Assembly (NCBI GenBank): GCA_963848415.1
Contig: CAWKDN010000001.1
Location: 496,001 to 560,000, forward strand
DNA length: 64,000 nucleotides
Direction: 5' to 3'
Source of the DNA: CAVQBC01 sp963848415
Lineage (GTDB): Bacteria > Actinomycetota > Thermoleophilia > Solirubrobacterales > Solirubrobacteraceae
A program made the position numbers and the translations under genes. Below the pieces are notes generated by a model. That model was given only the letters and a program-made list of their open reading frames with translations, had not been told where the DNA came from and did no database searches. Position 1 is the stretch's first letter. Each line of letters begins with the position of its first letter. Positions 17,352 through 26,599 of the stretch are shown piece after piece.

Positions 17352-20035
17352 GCGCCCGGCTCCGGCATCAGGTAGGCGGACGGGATCAGCAGCCGGAAGG
17401 GCTGCTGGAAGGCGATCCGGGCCATGTGCGCGCCGTTGCGCCCCCAGGTGACGCCGTCCGGTGGGTCGTCGAGCGTCACACCGTCCAGCCAGGGCGCGTC
17501 GGCGAGCCGGAGGTTGCCGAGGCCCTCGAGCGCGGTCGCCGAGCCGGCGACGTGCCCCCAGCTCAGGTCGGCCCACGTCGTCGGGGCTCGCCCGAAGACC
17601 GTGCCGGCGACGTCGAAGCCGAAGCGCGGGCCCGTCACCGGCTCCTGGACGGCGACGTGGCGTTGCTCCGCGCGCACGTCGGCCGCGTCGACGTCGAAGC
17701 CCACGAACACGGTCCGCGGATCGAGCGTCCCGGCGAACGACGGCCAGGTGATGCGCCCGTCGGGGATGCTGCCGTCCGCCTCCACGAGGCCCCCGTCGGC
17801 GCGCGGGGTCACGAGGAACAGCTCGAGGCCCGGGAAGCGGCGCACGACCTCCCCGCGCACGAGCAGCACCGTCGACGATTCCGCGCCGCCGACGTGGCTG
17901 CGCAGCGAGGAGCCCTCGCGCCAGTCGTGCAGGTCGGCGTCGAGGTCGCCCGTGCCCGCCGGGATGCGCTGCCAGAAGGTGGAGAAGGCGGTCGCGGCCA
18001 GGTCGGCCGGGTACTCGTTCCACAGCGCCTCGTGCGCCCACTGGTGGTTCGCGCCGACGAGGAACGCCGCCACCCAGCCCTCGTTGACCTCGACGAGGCG
18101 GACACGGTCGTCGGCCACGTCGCCGACGCCGGGCAGCACGAGCTCTGCCCCGAGCTCGAGCAGCCAGGGGAACAACGGGTCGGGGAAGCGCGGGCCGACG
18201 ACGATCCGGGTCGGCAGCGCGGCCGCGGGGTCGAGCGTGACGCCGGTGACGCGCGCCTGCAGCCCGGCGACCGCGCCGGCCATCGGGTCCAGCGCGTCGC
18301 GCACCAGCTCACCGGCGCCGCGCAGGTCGTCGCTCGCGGCGGTCTGGATGAGCGCCACCGGCGTGGAGGGCAGCGGGATGAGCTCGTCGGGCGTGCCCGG
18401 CGGGGGCGGGGGCGGCAGCTCGAACACGGTGTCCGTCGTGACGGCGCCGTGCCGCTGGAAGCTCGCCCCGAAGGCGGCGCAGGCCTCGAGGTCCGGATCA
18501 CGCTCAGCGACCGGGGCCGAGGCCTCCACGAAGCGCGCGGCGACCCGGGCGGCGGGCGCGCCCGCGCCGCCGGGCCGGTCGGCGACCACGCGCCGGGCCA
18601 GCACGCTGCCGCGCCGGGTCTGGCGCTGGAGCGGGGCCGAGAGCAGGCCGGAGGGCACCACGGCGGAGCCGGCGACCTGCTCGACGAGCGTGCCGCCGGC
18701 CGCGGCCACGAACAGGTGCAGCCGGCTGGTGGCCTGCAGCAGCGCAGGGTCGCCGAGCGTCGCGAGCCGCCGGGCGTGGCTGCGCCCGACCTCCGCCGCG
18801 AGCCGCGTGCGGTTGGCCTCCTCGCGCAGCGCGCGCACGTCGCCGGCCTGGTCCCACGCCGTGGCCAGCAGCTCGTCGTCGTGCTCGCGCACGACGCGCG
18901 CGCCGAGCCCGGCCGGGGTGCGCCGGTCGGGCCGCAGGTTGACGTCGTGCATCCAGCCCTCGGCGGGCACGTCCGGCGAGCCGGCGGCCCACGACCCGTA
19001 CAGCGGTGGCCCGACCACCGGGTCGTGCAGCTCCGGGACGTAGGGAACGGGGGCGTCGGGCTCGACGATCTGCCGCGCCGCGCTCTCCTCCAGGCGCGGC
19101 AGCAGCTTCGTGTCGAGCCAGTCGCGCGCGGCCGGCGAGAGCCCCCGGCCCGTGGCCTCGGGGTCGACCAGCGCGCCCTCGTACTCGAAGCCCGTGTCGC
19201 CGGCGAAGGGCTCGAGCAGGCCCCGGTCGACGACCTCGGCGTCGTGGAACCCCAGCCGCACGCTCGTGTCGTCGGGCGCCAGGCGCCGGCAGAGCGCCTC
19301 GAAGCTCACCTCCTGGCGGGCCGTGGCGAAGGTCCAGCTGTCATAGACCGCGAGCTCGACGGGCCCGGCGGGCGCCGCGACGTCCCACGCGGGCAGCAGC
19401 TCGGCGGCGCCGGCCACGAAGGCGGGCACGAGGGCGGCCCGGTAGGTGCGCCCGGTGGCGAGCCGGCGGGGGGCGAGCAGGCGCGCGATCACGGCGCCGT
19501 CGGCGGCCGTCACGGACGCGGCGACGTCCGCCGGTGGCACGATCGTCTGCACGTGCGCCCACGCCCAGGAGTCCGCGAGGTCGGGCAGCTCGGCCGCGAC
19601 CGCCTCCTCGTCGACGCGCAGCACCGCTCCCGCCGGGCCGGCGGCCTCGTAGGTCACGCCCGCGCGCTCCTCGACGCAGACGAGCACGAGCCACGGGCGC
19701 AGCGCCTCCCGGCCGTCCGGCGCCGCGGGCGTCAGCAGCCACGGCAGGTCGGGGGCGGCGAGCTCGACGGCGGGCAGCAGCGACGGGTCGGCGTCGGCGG
19801 TGCCCGGCACCGGCTCACGCCGCACGACCTGCGCGGGGTCGATGCCCGCGACGTCGCCCGGCCCGAGCACCGCCAGCGGGCTCGTGGCCGTCGCCTCGTC
19901 GCCCAGGGAGTCCTCGACGGTCACCGACGCCTGCAGGTCCGCGCGCAGCGCCAGCGGGCCGCTGCGGGGATCGGCCCCGCCGATGCCGCGGGCCAGGCCC
20001 TGGCGCAGCCACGGAAGGAACGACGGCGTGCTCAC
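17348..20035 (-). CDS. Large-operon protein 3 (895 aa), uncharacterised
   Basis: 895 aa. GTG at 20035 overlaps the stop of the DUF6603-like gene (GTGA), fixing the start at VSTPSFLPWLRQGLARG. It is soluble, with a mixed fold. Recognisable blocks are LPWLLTPAAPDGREALRPWLVLV (~120; the hydrophobic part is strand-like, not a membrane helix), GWMHDVNLRPDRRTPAGLGA (~390), a poly-Pro stretch near 580, FLVGANHQWAHEALWNEYP (~665) and WGRNGAHMARIAFQQPF close to the end. No nucleotide-binding, protease or glycosidase signature is seen. Position and coupling argue for one assembly with its neighbours. Confidence 0.85.
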   Translation of the reverse strand: MSTPSFLPWLRQGLARGIGGADPRSGPLALRADLQASVTVEDSLGDEATATSPLAVLGPGDVAGIDPAQVVRREPVPGTADADPSLLPAVELAAPDLPWLLTPAAPDGREALRPWLVLVCVEERAGVTYEAAGPAGAVLRVDEEAVAAELPDLADSWAWAHVQTIVPPADVAASVTAADGAVIARLLAPRRLATGRTYRAALVPAFVAGAAELLPAWDVAAPAGPVELAVYDSWTFATARQEVSFEALCRRLAPDDTSVRLGFHDAEVVDRGLLEPFAGDTGFEYEGALVDPEATGRGLSPAARDWLDTKLLPRLEESAARQIVEPDAPVPYVPELHDPVVGPPLYGSWAAGSPDVPAEGWMHDVNLRPDRRTPAGLGARVVREHDDELLATAWDQAGDVRALREEANRTRLAAEVGRSHARRLATLGDPALLQATSRLHLFVAAAGGTLVEQVAGSAVVPSGLLSAPLQRQTRRGSVLARRVVADRPGGAGAPAARVAARFVEASAPVAERDPDLEACAAFGASFQRHGAVTTDTVFELPPPPPPGTPDELIPLPSTPVALIQTAASDDLRGAGELVRDALDPMAGAVAGLQARVTGVTLDPAAALPTRIVVGPRFPDPLFPWLLELGAELVLPGVGDVADDRVRLVEVNEGWVAAFLVGANHQWAHEALWNEYPADLAATAFSTFWQRIPAGTGDLDADLHDWREGSSLRSHVGGAESSTVLLVRGEVVRRFPGLELFLVTPRADGGLVEADGSIPDGRITWPSFAGTLDPRTVFVGFDVDAADVRAEQRHVAVQEPVTGPRFGFDVAGTVFGRAPTTWADLSWGHVAGSATALEGLGNLRLADAPWLDGVTLDDPPDGVTWGRNGAHMARIAFQQPFRLLIPSAYLMPEPGA

Positions 20036-23000
20036 GCCGCCACCGCCGCGTGGGCCGGCACGGCGCGGGTCGCCCCGGCGCCCGGCGCCGCCGGACGTCC
20101 CGTCGCCGCGTCCACGTGCACGTAGGCGGTGGGCGCCACGGTGACCGCCGTGACCTCGGCGCCGGCGCCGCGCCAGGCCGTCGTCGCGCGCGCCGAGGCC
20201 GACGTGGCGAGCGCGACGCCCAGCGGCGCGGCCGCGATCGCGACGCCCAGCGGCGCGCGCGTGTCCGCGACGGGCTCCCACAGCTCGGTCTCGTGCCCGG
20301 CGGGCGCCGCGACCAGCTCGTCGGCGGGGACGTCGGCGCCGGCGCCGCCGAAGGCCACCCCGGCCTGGTGGAGCTCGTAGCTCGGTGCGGCCAGGCGCTG
20401 CTCGTCGCGCAGCGTCTCGAACTGCGCGGGCGCGAACCAGCCCGTCACGTCCTCGACCACGAGCCCGTCCAGCGGCGCGCCGGTGGCGCCGTCGACCACT
20501 TCCGTGGCGGCGACGTGGACCTCCTCCTGCAGCGGCGTGAGCTCGCCCAGGCGCTCGAGCGTCCGCTCGAGCGGCGCGACGGTCTGGACGACGACGACGG
20601 TGTCGTCCGGGCGCACCACGGCGGCGTCGAGCTCGGCCCGCAGCACGAGCCCGGCGGGCGGGGCGCTCGGGCGCCGTGCCGACCACGCCTCCGGGTGGAC
20701 GATCTCGGCCGCCATCAGCGCGAGCACGTCGACGGTGTCGGGCACCGCGGGCGCGGCGCGCGCGCCGACGGTGACGTCGAAGCGGACGTTGACGAAGAAG
20801 AAGCGGAAGCGGCCGCTGGCGGTCGCGAACCACGGCTCGGGGCCCTCGAGGTGCGCGGACAGCTCGACGCCCATCAGCTCGCGCGAGCCGGCGTAGACGC
20901 CGACGCCGGCCGCCACGTCGGCCATGAACAGGAACGGGTCGAACTGCAACAGCAGGTCGAACTCGAACCAGCCGCGGGCCGCATAGGTGACACCGAGGAA
21001 GTCGGCGGAGGCGTCGAGCTCGAACCCGCCCCCGAACTGCACGCTGTTCGAGGTGACCGCGAAGTAGGCCGTGATGGCCGCGCTGACCGCCGAGCCGACG
21101 TCGACGTCGGCGCGCATCCGCCGTGGCGCCTCGAGTACCGCGGGGACGTGGGCGGGCGGGCGGAAGCCCGGGTGGTAGCCGCCCACGGTCATCAGGAAGT
21201 ACGGGTCCTCGACGACGCTGACGTAGAGGCCCGCGTCGCCGCTGAGCTCGATGACGCCGAGCAGGCGCGAGTCGAACAGCGACGCGACCACGAGCACGGT
21301 GCCGCCGGGGATGTCCACGACCCCGAGCGAGTCGAGGTTGAGCTCGAGCACCGGCGCCGCCGGGTCGGGCAGCAGCGCCGACAGCGAGCCGAGCACCGTG
21401 ATCACCCCTTGGGGCAGGGAGATGAGCACGCCGAGCTGCGCCGTGATGATCGTCGGGGAGCCCCAGCCGACCTCGACGACCGGGCCGACGATCGTGTTGC
21501 CGGGCGCGAGCGGGAAGTAGGCGTCGAGCATCCCGATCAGCAGCTCGGCGTCGCGCACCGGGTCCTCCGGGAAGAGCAGCGCGGCGACCGCGCCGTCGCG
21601 CAGGCCCAGCGCCAGCGCCTCCCCGTCGACCTCGCGGTGCAGCGCGAGGATCCCGCCGACGCCGGTCAGCACGAAGCCGAAGCCGAGCGGGACGCCGGGG
21701 AAGCGGGCCGACAGGCTGGCGAACAAGGCGAACCCGGACGGGGTTGGCAGCCGCGTGTCGACCACCGCGAGCGCGTCGATGCCCACCCCGAGCGCGTCGA
21801 AGCCGAGCGCGCCCGCGTAGCGGCCGGTGTCCGGCTCGACCGCCACGAAGCCGCCGCCGCTGATCATCTCCTCCTCCAGCGACAGCCCGACGGCCGACGG
21901 CGGCACGAAGCCCACGGCGACGTCCGGGGCGGGCGTCGGCCCGCCGCCGCCGAGCAGCAGCTCGACGCCGATCCCCTCGACCGTGGCCCGCAGGGCGAGC
22001 AGGCTGCCGCTCAGGTCGACCCGCGCGCGGCCGCGCACGAGGACGCTCGGGTCGCCCGGGTCGACGCCGACGTCCAGCGCCAGGCGGTCCAGCGTGACCG
22101 GCCCGAGCGGCACGCCGAGCGGCACGGTCAGCCCGAGGCCGCCGGCGCCCGCGGCCGAGAACCCGGACGCCGCGCCGTAGGTCAGCGCCGCGGACGCCTC
22201 GTAGCGCAGCTCGCTGTCGCCGAGGATGCCGGCCAGGAACCCGTCGCCGTCGCCGGCGCTGATGACGAGCGCGAGCCGCTCAAGCTCGAGCGTGGCGGTG
22301 AGATCGGGCTCGGGCGCGGTGCGCAGGCCGAGCGCGACCGCCAGCTCGCCGAGCTCGAGCCGGGTCGCGCCGGCGACGCCGAGCAGCACCAGCGGGTCCT
22401 CGGGGGCCTGGGCGAGCCGCAGGTCGACGGTTCCGTCGGCGACCCCGGGCGGCCGGTCGACCGTGATGGCACCGGGGCTGACCACGACGCCCGGCACCGG
22501 CCCCGGGTCGAGGTCCGTGACGAGCTCGAGCGACCAGCCGCCGCCGAGGTCGAGCGACCCGGCCGCCTCGGCGTCGAAGCGCGGGCGCACCTCGACCAGC
22601 GCCTCGGTCCCGATCCCAGCGGAGAGCACGTCGATGCCGGCCTCGACGGCGATGTCGTCGTCGGTCCAGGACTCGAAGAGCTGGACGCCGTGCAGGCTCG
22701 CGGTGCGCGCGCCGGTGGCCGCGAGCGTCGCGCTCAGCTCCTCCGCGCGGACGGTGCGCGTCACGATCGGCAGGCCGGTCGACGCGGCGACGGCCGTGAG
22801 CCGGCCCATCACGCCGGCGGCCGCACCGTCCGCGGCGCCCCACCCGGCCGCTGCCGCGAACGTGCCGACCGGGTCGGCGACGAGCTCCCCCAGCCGGTCG
22901 ACGTGCAGCCGCTCGCGGACGTGCGCCAGCCGGCCGTCGGCCGCCGGCAGCTCGTCGAGGGCGGCGATCCCGCACGCCTCGGCGACGGCGAACCACCCGG

Positions 23001-23391
23001 GCAGCACGTCGTCGAGCGCGTCGAGCAGCAGCAGCTCGACGAGCGGCCCGGCCACGTCCTCGCGAAAGCGGGCCGGGTCGACGCCCGCGGGGACCGTGCC
23101 CAGCCCCTCGACGTCGCGCCACAGCGCGGCGAGGCCCGCGGCCAGCTCGAGCACCTCGGCGAAGCTCGGCGGCGCGTCCGCCCACGACCGCACGGACGCC
23201 GCGAGCGCCTGGCCCCGCCGGCCCACCGCGACGTACTCCGCGGGCGGCTCGGCCACGTCCCAGCCGAGGCGCCCCAGTGTGCTGCGGAAGCGCTCGGGCT
23301 CGGTGAACGTGCGCCCGAGCCGCTCGGCCGCCTGGACGACGACCCCGAGCACCTGTCCCAGGGCTCCCCCGGCCTGTCCGGCGGGATTCAT
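20032..23391 (-). CDS. DUF6603-like giant beta-rich protein (large-operon protein 2)
   Basis: 1119 aa, starting directly after the previous stop (TAG then ATG, no gap). The central ~600 residues are dominated by alternating hydrophobic strands and Gly turns (GFGFVLTGVGGILALHRE; LITAQLGVLISLPQGV-like stretches; YPEDPVRDAELLIG-like loops), which matches my memory of DUF6603, a family of unknown function. The N-terminal ~230 residues are helical. It has no signal peptide, so despite its beta-barrel-like look it is unlikely to be a classical outer-membrane protein. The C-terminal 250 residues are Ala/Val-rich. Domain name given with moderate certainty. Confidence 0.8.
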   Translation of the reverse strand: MNPAGQAGGALGQVLGVVVQAAERLGRTFTEPERFRSTLGRLGWDVAEPPAEYVAVGRRGQALAASVRSWADAPPSFAEVLELAAGLAALWRDVEGLGTVPAGVDPARFREDVAGPLVELLLLDALDDVLPGWFAVAEACGIAALDELPAADGRLAHVRERLHVDRLGELVADPVGTFAAAAGWGAADGAAAGVMGRLTAVAASTGLPIVTRTVRAEELSATLAATGARTASLHGVQLFESWTDDDIAVEAGIDVLSAGIGTEALVEVRPRFDAEAAGSLDLGGGWSLELVTDLDPGPVPGVVVSPGAITVDRPPGVADGTVDLRLAQAPEDPLVLLGVAGATRLELGELAVALGLRTAPEPDLTATLELERLALVISAGDGDGFLAGILGDSELRYEASAALTYGAASGFSAAGAGGLGLTVPLGVPLGPVTLDRLALDVGVDPGDPSVLVRGRARVDLSGSLLALRATVEGIGVELLLGGGGPTPAPDVAVGFVPPSAVGLSLEEEMISGGGFVAVEPDTGRYAGALGFDALGVGIDALAVVDTRLPTPSGFALFASLSARFPGVPLGFGFVLTGVGGILALHREVDGEALALGLRDGAVAALLFPEDPVRDAELLIGMLDAYFPLAPGNTIVGPVVEVGWGSPTIITAQLGVLISLPQGVITVLGSLSALLPDPAAPVLELNLDSLGVVDIPGGTVLVVASLFDSRLLGVIELSGDAGLYVSVVEDPYFLMTVGGYHPGFRPPAHVPAVLEAPRRMRADVDVGSAVSAAITAYFAVTSNSVQFGGGFELDASADFLGVTYAARGWFEFDLLLQFDPFLFMADVAAGVGVYAGSRELMGVELSAHLEGPEPWFATASGRFRFFFVNVRFDVTVGARAAPAVPDTVDVLALMAAEIVHPEAWSARRPSAPPAGLVLRAELDAAVVRPDDTVVVVQTVAPLERTLERLGELTPLQEEVHVAATEVVDGATGAPLDGLVVEDVTGWFAPAQFETLRDEQRLAAPSYELHQAGVAFGGAGADVPADELVAAPAGHETELWEPVADTRAPLGVAIAAAPLGVALATSASARATTAWRGAGAEVTAVTVAPTAYVHVDAATGRPAAPGAGATRAVPAHAAVAA

Positions 23392-26034
23392 CTAGTCGGG
23401 GTCCCGCAGCGCGATGAAGCGCTCGAGGAAGTGGTGGGAGGCGGGGTCGAGGCGGTCGATGAGCAGGTAGGAGGCCACCGCGTCGAACTCGCCAGGCTCT
23501 CCGGTCGCCGGCAGCGGCACGTCCAGCTCCGGGACGAAGACGTCGTGCTCGCCGGGCTGGAAGAGGGCCCGCGCCGTGTCGCCGCGCATGATCGAATGCG
23601 AGGTGGGGTGGAAGATCCCGCAGTCGAAGACCATCCCGCCGGTCCACACCGCCGGTACCCGGCGGGCGGCGAAGAACGGCTTGCCCTTGCGCAGCGGCGG
23701 GCGGTTGCGCATCTTCGGCCAGCTCGAGTCGTTGCTGCGGGCCGGACAGGTCCACGCGTCCAGCACCGCGGGCGACGGGGCGTCGAGCGGCCTGCCGCTG
23801 GCGGTCAGGTGGTCGCGGACGAGCTTGGGCAGCAGGCGGGCGAAGCCGTCGGCCTCGACGGCCTTGGGCACGGGGGCGAGCAGGAGCGTGGCGAGGTTGC
23901 GGTCCAGGTCGCGCTCGACCAGCGCCCGGAAGGACTCCAAGGCGCCCGCGACCCGCTCGCGCACGAAGACGACGTCGAAGTTCGCATCCGGGCGGATGAG
24001 CTCCACCGGCGGGCTCACGTCGTAGGCGTCGAGGGTGGTGTTCAGCGAGCGGCGCGTGCGCAGGAAGAGCACCGGGTGCGTGCCGTCCGCGAGGTCGAAA
24101 CCCTCGTCGAGGGCGCGGGTGAGCTGGCCGGTCTGCTGGAGCGCCAGCCGGTAGGCGAGGCGCCCGTCGACCTCGCGCGGCGGGTCCCCGGACTCCTCCA
24201 GCACCTCGGTGATCGGGGGGAAGTCGTCGCGCAGCAGGAGGGCGCGGGCGACGCGGAGGTGGTTCCAGCGCAGGCGATCGCCCCGCAGCACCGTTCCGTC
24301 CGACAGCCCGGCCGGCCCCGCCTCGGCCTGCAGGTTCGCGTAGGTCACCGCGGTGTTGAGCTGGGAGTCGGGGAGCACGTGCTCGCCGCCGTACTCGTCG
24401 CCGAGGCCGAGCGCGTGGCCGAGCTCGTGCGCGAAGCGCCCCCGCAGCCGGTTCGCGGCGGCGGTCTCCGCCGGGCCGATCGGCCACTGGGCGCCGGAGA
24501 CGTCGCTCCCGCGCTCGTCCACCCGCGTCGTCACGCGCGGCGCCTCGCCGCTGCGCTCGACGGCCATGATGACCAGCTCATTGCCGGGGAGGTAGTTGCC
24601 GGTGTCCTCGTGGCCGCCGCTGAGGACGACGACGAGCCGGCGGTCCGCCCCGCTCGTCCAGCGATCGCCCATCGGCGCCCCGGTCCGGTCCAGCAGCAGC
24701 CCGAGCAGCCGGTTCAGCTCGGAGCGCGACATGCGGCCCGGGCCGAAGAAGAGGCTGCGCCACACGCCTCCCCCGCGCGCGCCCGGTGGGGCGTGGGTCG
24801 CGGCGCGCGTGCCCTGGACGACCGCGAGGGCGGTGTCGTGCTCGTTGAGGGGGAGGCGATCGACCGTCCGCGCGCGCCAGGAGCTGTACGTCGCCTCGTC
24901 GATCTTGCCCGCCAGGTCAGCCGCGTCGAACGGCAGCATGATCGACCAGCGGTCGATCTGGTCCGGGAGCGCCGGCCAGCCGCCGGCCGGCACGGGGAGC
25001 GCCGGGCCGACGACGTGCAGCAGGTTCTCCACCGTCCAGGGACCGGTCGCCGGAGGCGCGACGGCGCGTCCGACCGGCAGCGGCCGGCCGTCCTCGGTGT
25101 CGGCCATCCAGCGCAGCGTGCCGCCGGTCTGACGCGAGGCCAGGGGGAGGCCCCACAACAGGATCCGGTCGTACGTCCAGGAGTACGGGCGCATGCGGCG
25201 CAGGCTCGTGGCCAGCCCCTGCGCGAGCGCGAGCTGCTCACCGGCGTCGGGGATCCCGTCGGCCAGCACGAGGACGTTCGCGCTCGCGCGCCCGGCGTCC
25301 GACGCCGTGGCCGTGGCGAACCCGAGGCCCGCGACCGTCCGCTGCTCGGCGGGCAGCTCCTCCCAGGCCGGCCCCACGAGCGCCTCGCCCCTTGCCTCCA
25401 GGCCGAGCAGGCCGGCGGGCAGGATCGCGGTGACCGGCACCCTGGCGCCCAGCGGGGCGGTCGCCGGCGCGGAGATCTGCATCTCGACCGGGTCGGCCTC
25501 CAGCGGCGGCGCGGGCAGGAGCTCGACGCCGGGGTGACCGGTCACGTCGCCGATCACGGCATCCAGGAAGCGCGCGAGGATCGTCGGGCGGCGCGGCGAG
25601 CGCTGCGTGCCGTGTCCGCGCGGGACCGTGATCGGGGAGGGCGTCATCCAGGCCGCCTCGATGTGATCGTGCAACCACACGAGCAGGCTGGCCTGCACCG
25701 GCGCCGCGCTTCCGGTGATCCTCGCCTCGATGTCGAGGAAGAACTGCTCGATCCGCGGATCCGGCGAGCCGGGTTCGGCGACGATGCGCCCGGTCGCGGC
25801 CCCGACCTCCAACCCGAGGGCGGTGTAGACGCCGCCGGTCGGGCCGCCGATCCGCAGCCGCGGCTTGAAGTCGATCGCCTCGAGGCCGCGCTGGCGCGCG
25901 GTGGCGACGTCGAGGACGTCGGTCCCGTCCATGAACCGGACGAGCTCCTCGATCGCGAACGACGGGACGCCGCGCAGCAGGTGCACGTCCTCTCCCTCGA
26001 ACGGGGTGCGCCAGACCATGTTGAGGCGGGCCAC
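23392..26034 (-). CDS. Zinc-metalloprotease-motif protein (large-operon protein 1)
   Basis: About 880 aa. I chose GTG at 26034 (VARLNMVWRTPFEGED) because AGAGGAG lies 4 bases before it; GTG at 26049 and ATG at 26019 are alternatives. HELGHALGLGDEYGG at residues 536-550 is an HExxHxxGxxD metallopeptidase site (His536, Glu537, His540, Asp546), as in M6/M64-type enzymes. The flanking ~170-residue region (LVVVLSGGHEDTGNYLPG before it) looks like the catalytic domain. The N-terminal 500 residues include possible Ig-like strands. There is no signal peptide, so it is either cytoplasmic or exported by another route. First gene of the operon; it may process the other products. Confidence 0.82.
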   Translation of the reverse strand: MARLNMVWRTPFEGEDVHLLRGVPSFAIEELVRFMDGTDVLDVATARQRGLEAIDFKPRLRIGGPTGGVYTALGLEVGAATGRIVAEPGSPDPRIEQFFLDIEARITGSAAPVQASLLVWLHDHIEAAWMTPSPITVPRGHGTQRSPRRPTILARFLDAVIGDVTGHPGVELLPAPPLEADPVEMQISAPATAPLGARVPVTAILPAGLLGLEARGEALVGPAWEELPAEQRTVAGLGFATATASDAGRASANVLVLADGIPDAGEQLALAQGLATSLRRMRPYSWTYDRILLWGLPLASRQTGGTLRWMADTEDGRPLPVGRAVAPPATGPWTVENLLHVVGPALPVPAGGWPALPDQIDRWSIMLPFDAADLAGKIDEATYSSWRARTVDRLPLNEHDTALAVVQGTRAATHAPPGARGGGVWRSLFFGPGRMSRSELNRLLGLLLDRTGAPMGDRWTSGADRRLVVVLSGGHEDTGNYLPGNELVIMAVERSGEAPRVTTRVDERGSDVSGAQWPIGPAETAAANRLRGRFAHELGHALGLGDEYGGEHVLPDSQLNTAVTYANLQAEAGPAGLSDGTVLRGDRLRWNHLRVARALLLRDDFPPITEVLEESGDPPREVDGRLAYRLALQQTGQLTRALDEGFDLADGTHPVLFLRTRRSLNTTLDAYDVSPPVELIRPDANFDVVFVRERVAGALESFRALVERDLDRNLATLLLAPVPKAVEADGFARLLPKLVRDHLTASGRPLDAPSPAVLDAWTCPARSNDSSWPKMRNRPPLRKGKPFFAARRVPAVWTGGMVFDCGIFHPTSHSIMRGDTARALFQPGEHDVFVPELDVPLPATGEPGEFDAVASYLLIDRLDPASHHFLERFIALRDPD

Positions 26035-26191
26035 GCGTCTCCTCTTCACACCGGCGGGCGGGGAAGGCTGCGCTTCAATCGGCAGCGGGCCGCGTCCGGT
26101 TCTTCGACGGCGAGCCTCGCGGAAATCCCGCTCCGTGTCCAGCGCTCCGGTGCGGAAGGATTCGACGGCCTGTCTCGTCTAAGGAGGCACC

Positions 26192-26599
26192 ATGACCGAC
26201 TGCACCCTCATCCCGCCCGGCGGCCGGTACTCCGGCCGCCAGGGCCTCGACTACGGCGCCGGTGTCTCGGCGCAGTCCGCCGGCGCGCGCGCCCTGTGCA
26301 TGCACCGCCTGACCATCCCGCCGGGCGGCCGCGCGAAGGCCCACCTGCACGAGGACCACGAGTCCTCGATCTACGTCATGTCCGGAGCCGGCGAGATGTG
26401 GTGGGGCCCGCGGCTCGAGCACCGCATGGTCGCCTCGGCGGGGGACTTCATCCATATCCCGGCGGGCGTGCCGCATCTGCCGATGAACACCGGTGAGGCG
26501 CCGCTCGAGGTCGTGGTCGCGCGCACCGACCCGAACGAGCAGGAGAGCGTGGTCGAGCTGCCCGAGCTCGACTCGCTCCCGCATCTACCGGCGCACTAG
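26192..26599 (+). CDS. Cupin-domain protein
   Basis: 135 aa, start fixed by a strong TAAGGAGGCACC site. It has a single cupin barrel: motif 1 is AHLHEDHESSIYVMSGAGEM (metal His/His/Glu) and motif 2 is GDFIHIPAGVPHLPMN (second His). Small cupins of this kind are metal-dependent isomerases, dioxygenases or sensors; no specific substrate can be named. It is transcribed away from the large five-gene operon, and its 3' end overlaps the sensor-kinase stop by a few bases in convergent orientation. Confidence 0.88.
   Translation: MTDCTLIPPGGRYSGRQGLDYGAGVSAQSAGARALCMHRLTIPPGGRAKAHLHEDHESSIYVMSGAGEMWWGPRLEHRMVASAGDFIHIPAGVPHLPMNTGEAPLEVVVARTDPNEQESVVELPELDSLPHLPAH

Noticed and set aside
11398..26034. 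Contractile injection system, prophage or Tc-toxin locus
   Set aside because: No sheath, tube, baseplate, AAA+ ATPase, terminase, integrase or toxin-core motifs were seen in or around the five genes.
19006..26496. 2496-codon open frame on the plus strand
   Set aside because: It is the antisense shadow of the large minus-strand operon: Arg/Pro/Ala-rich low-complexity product, no start signal, and it crosses several real genes.
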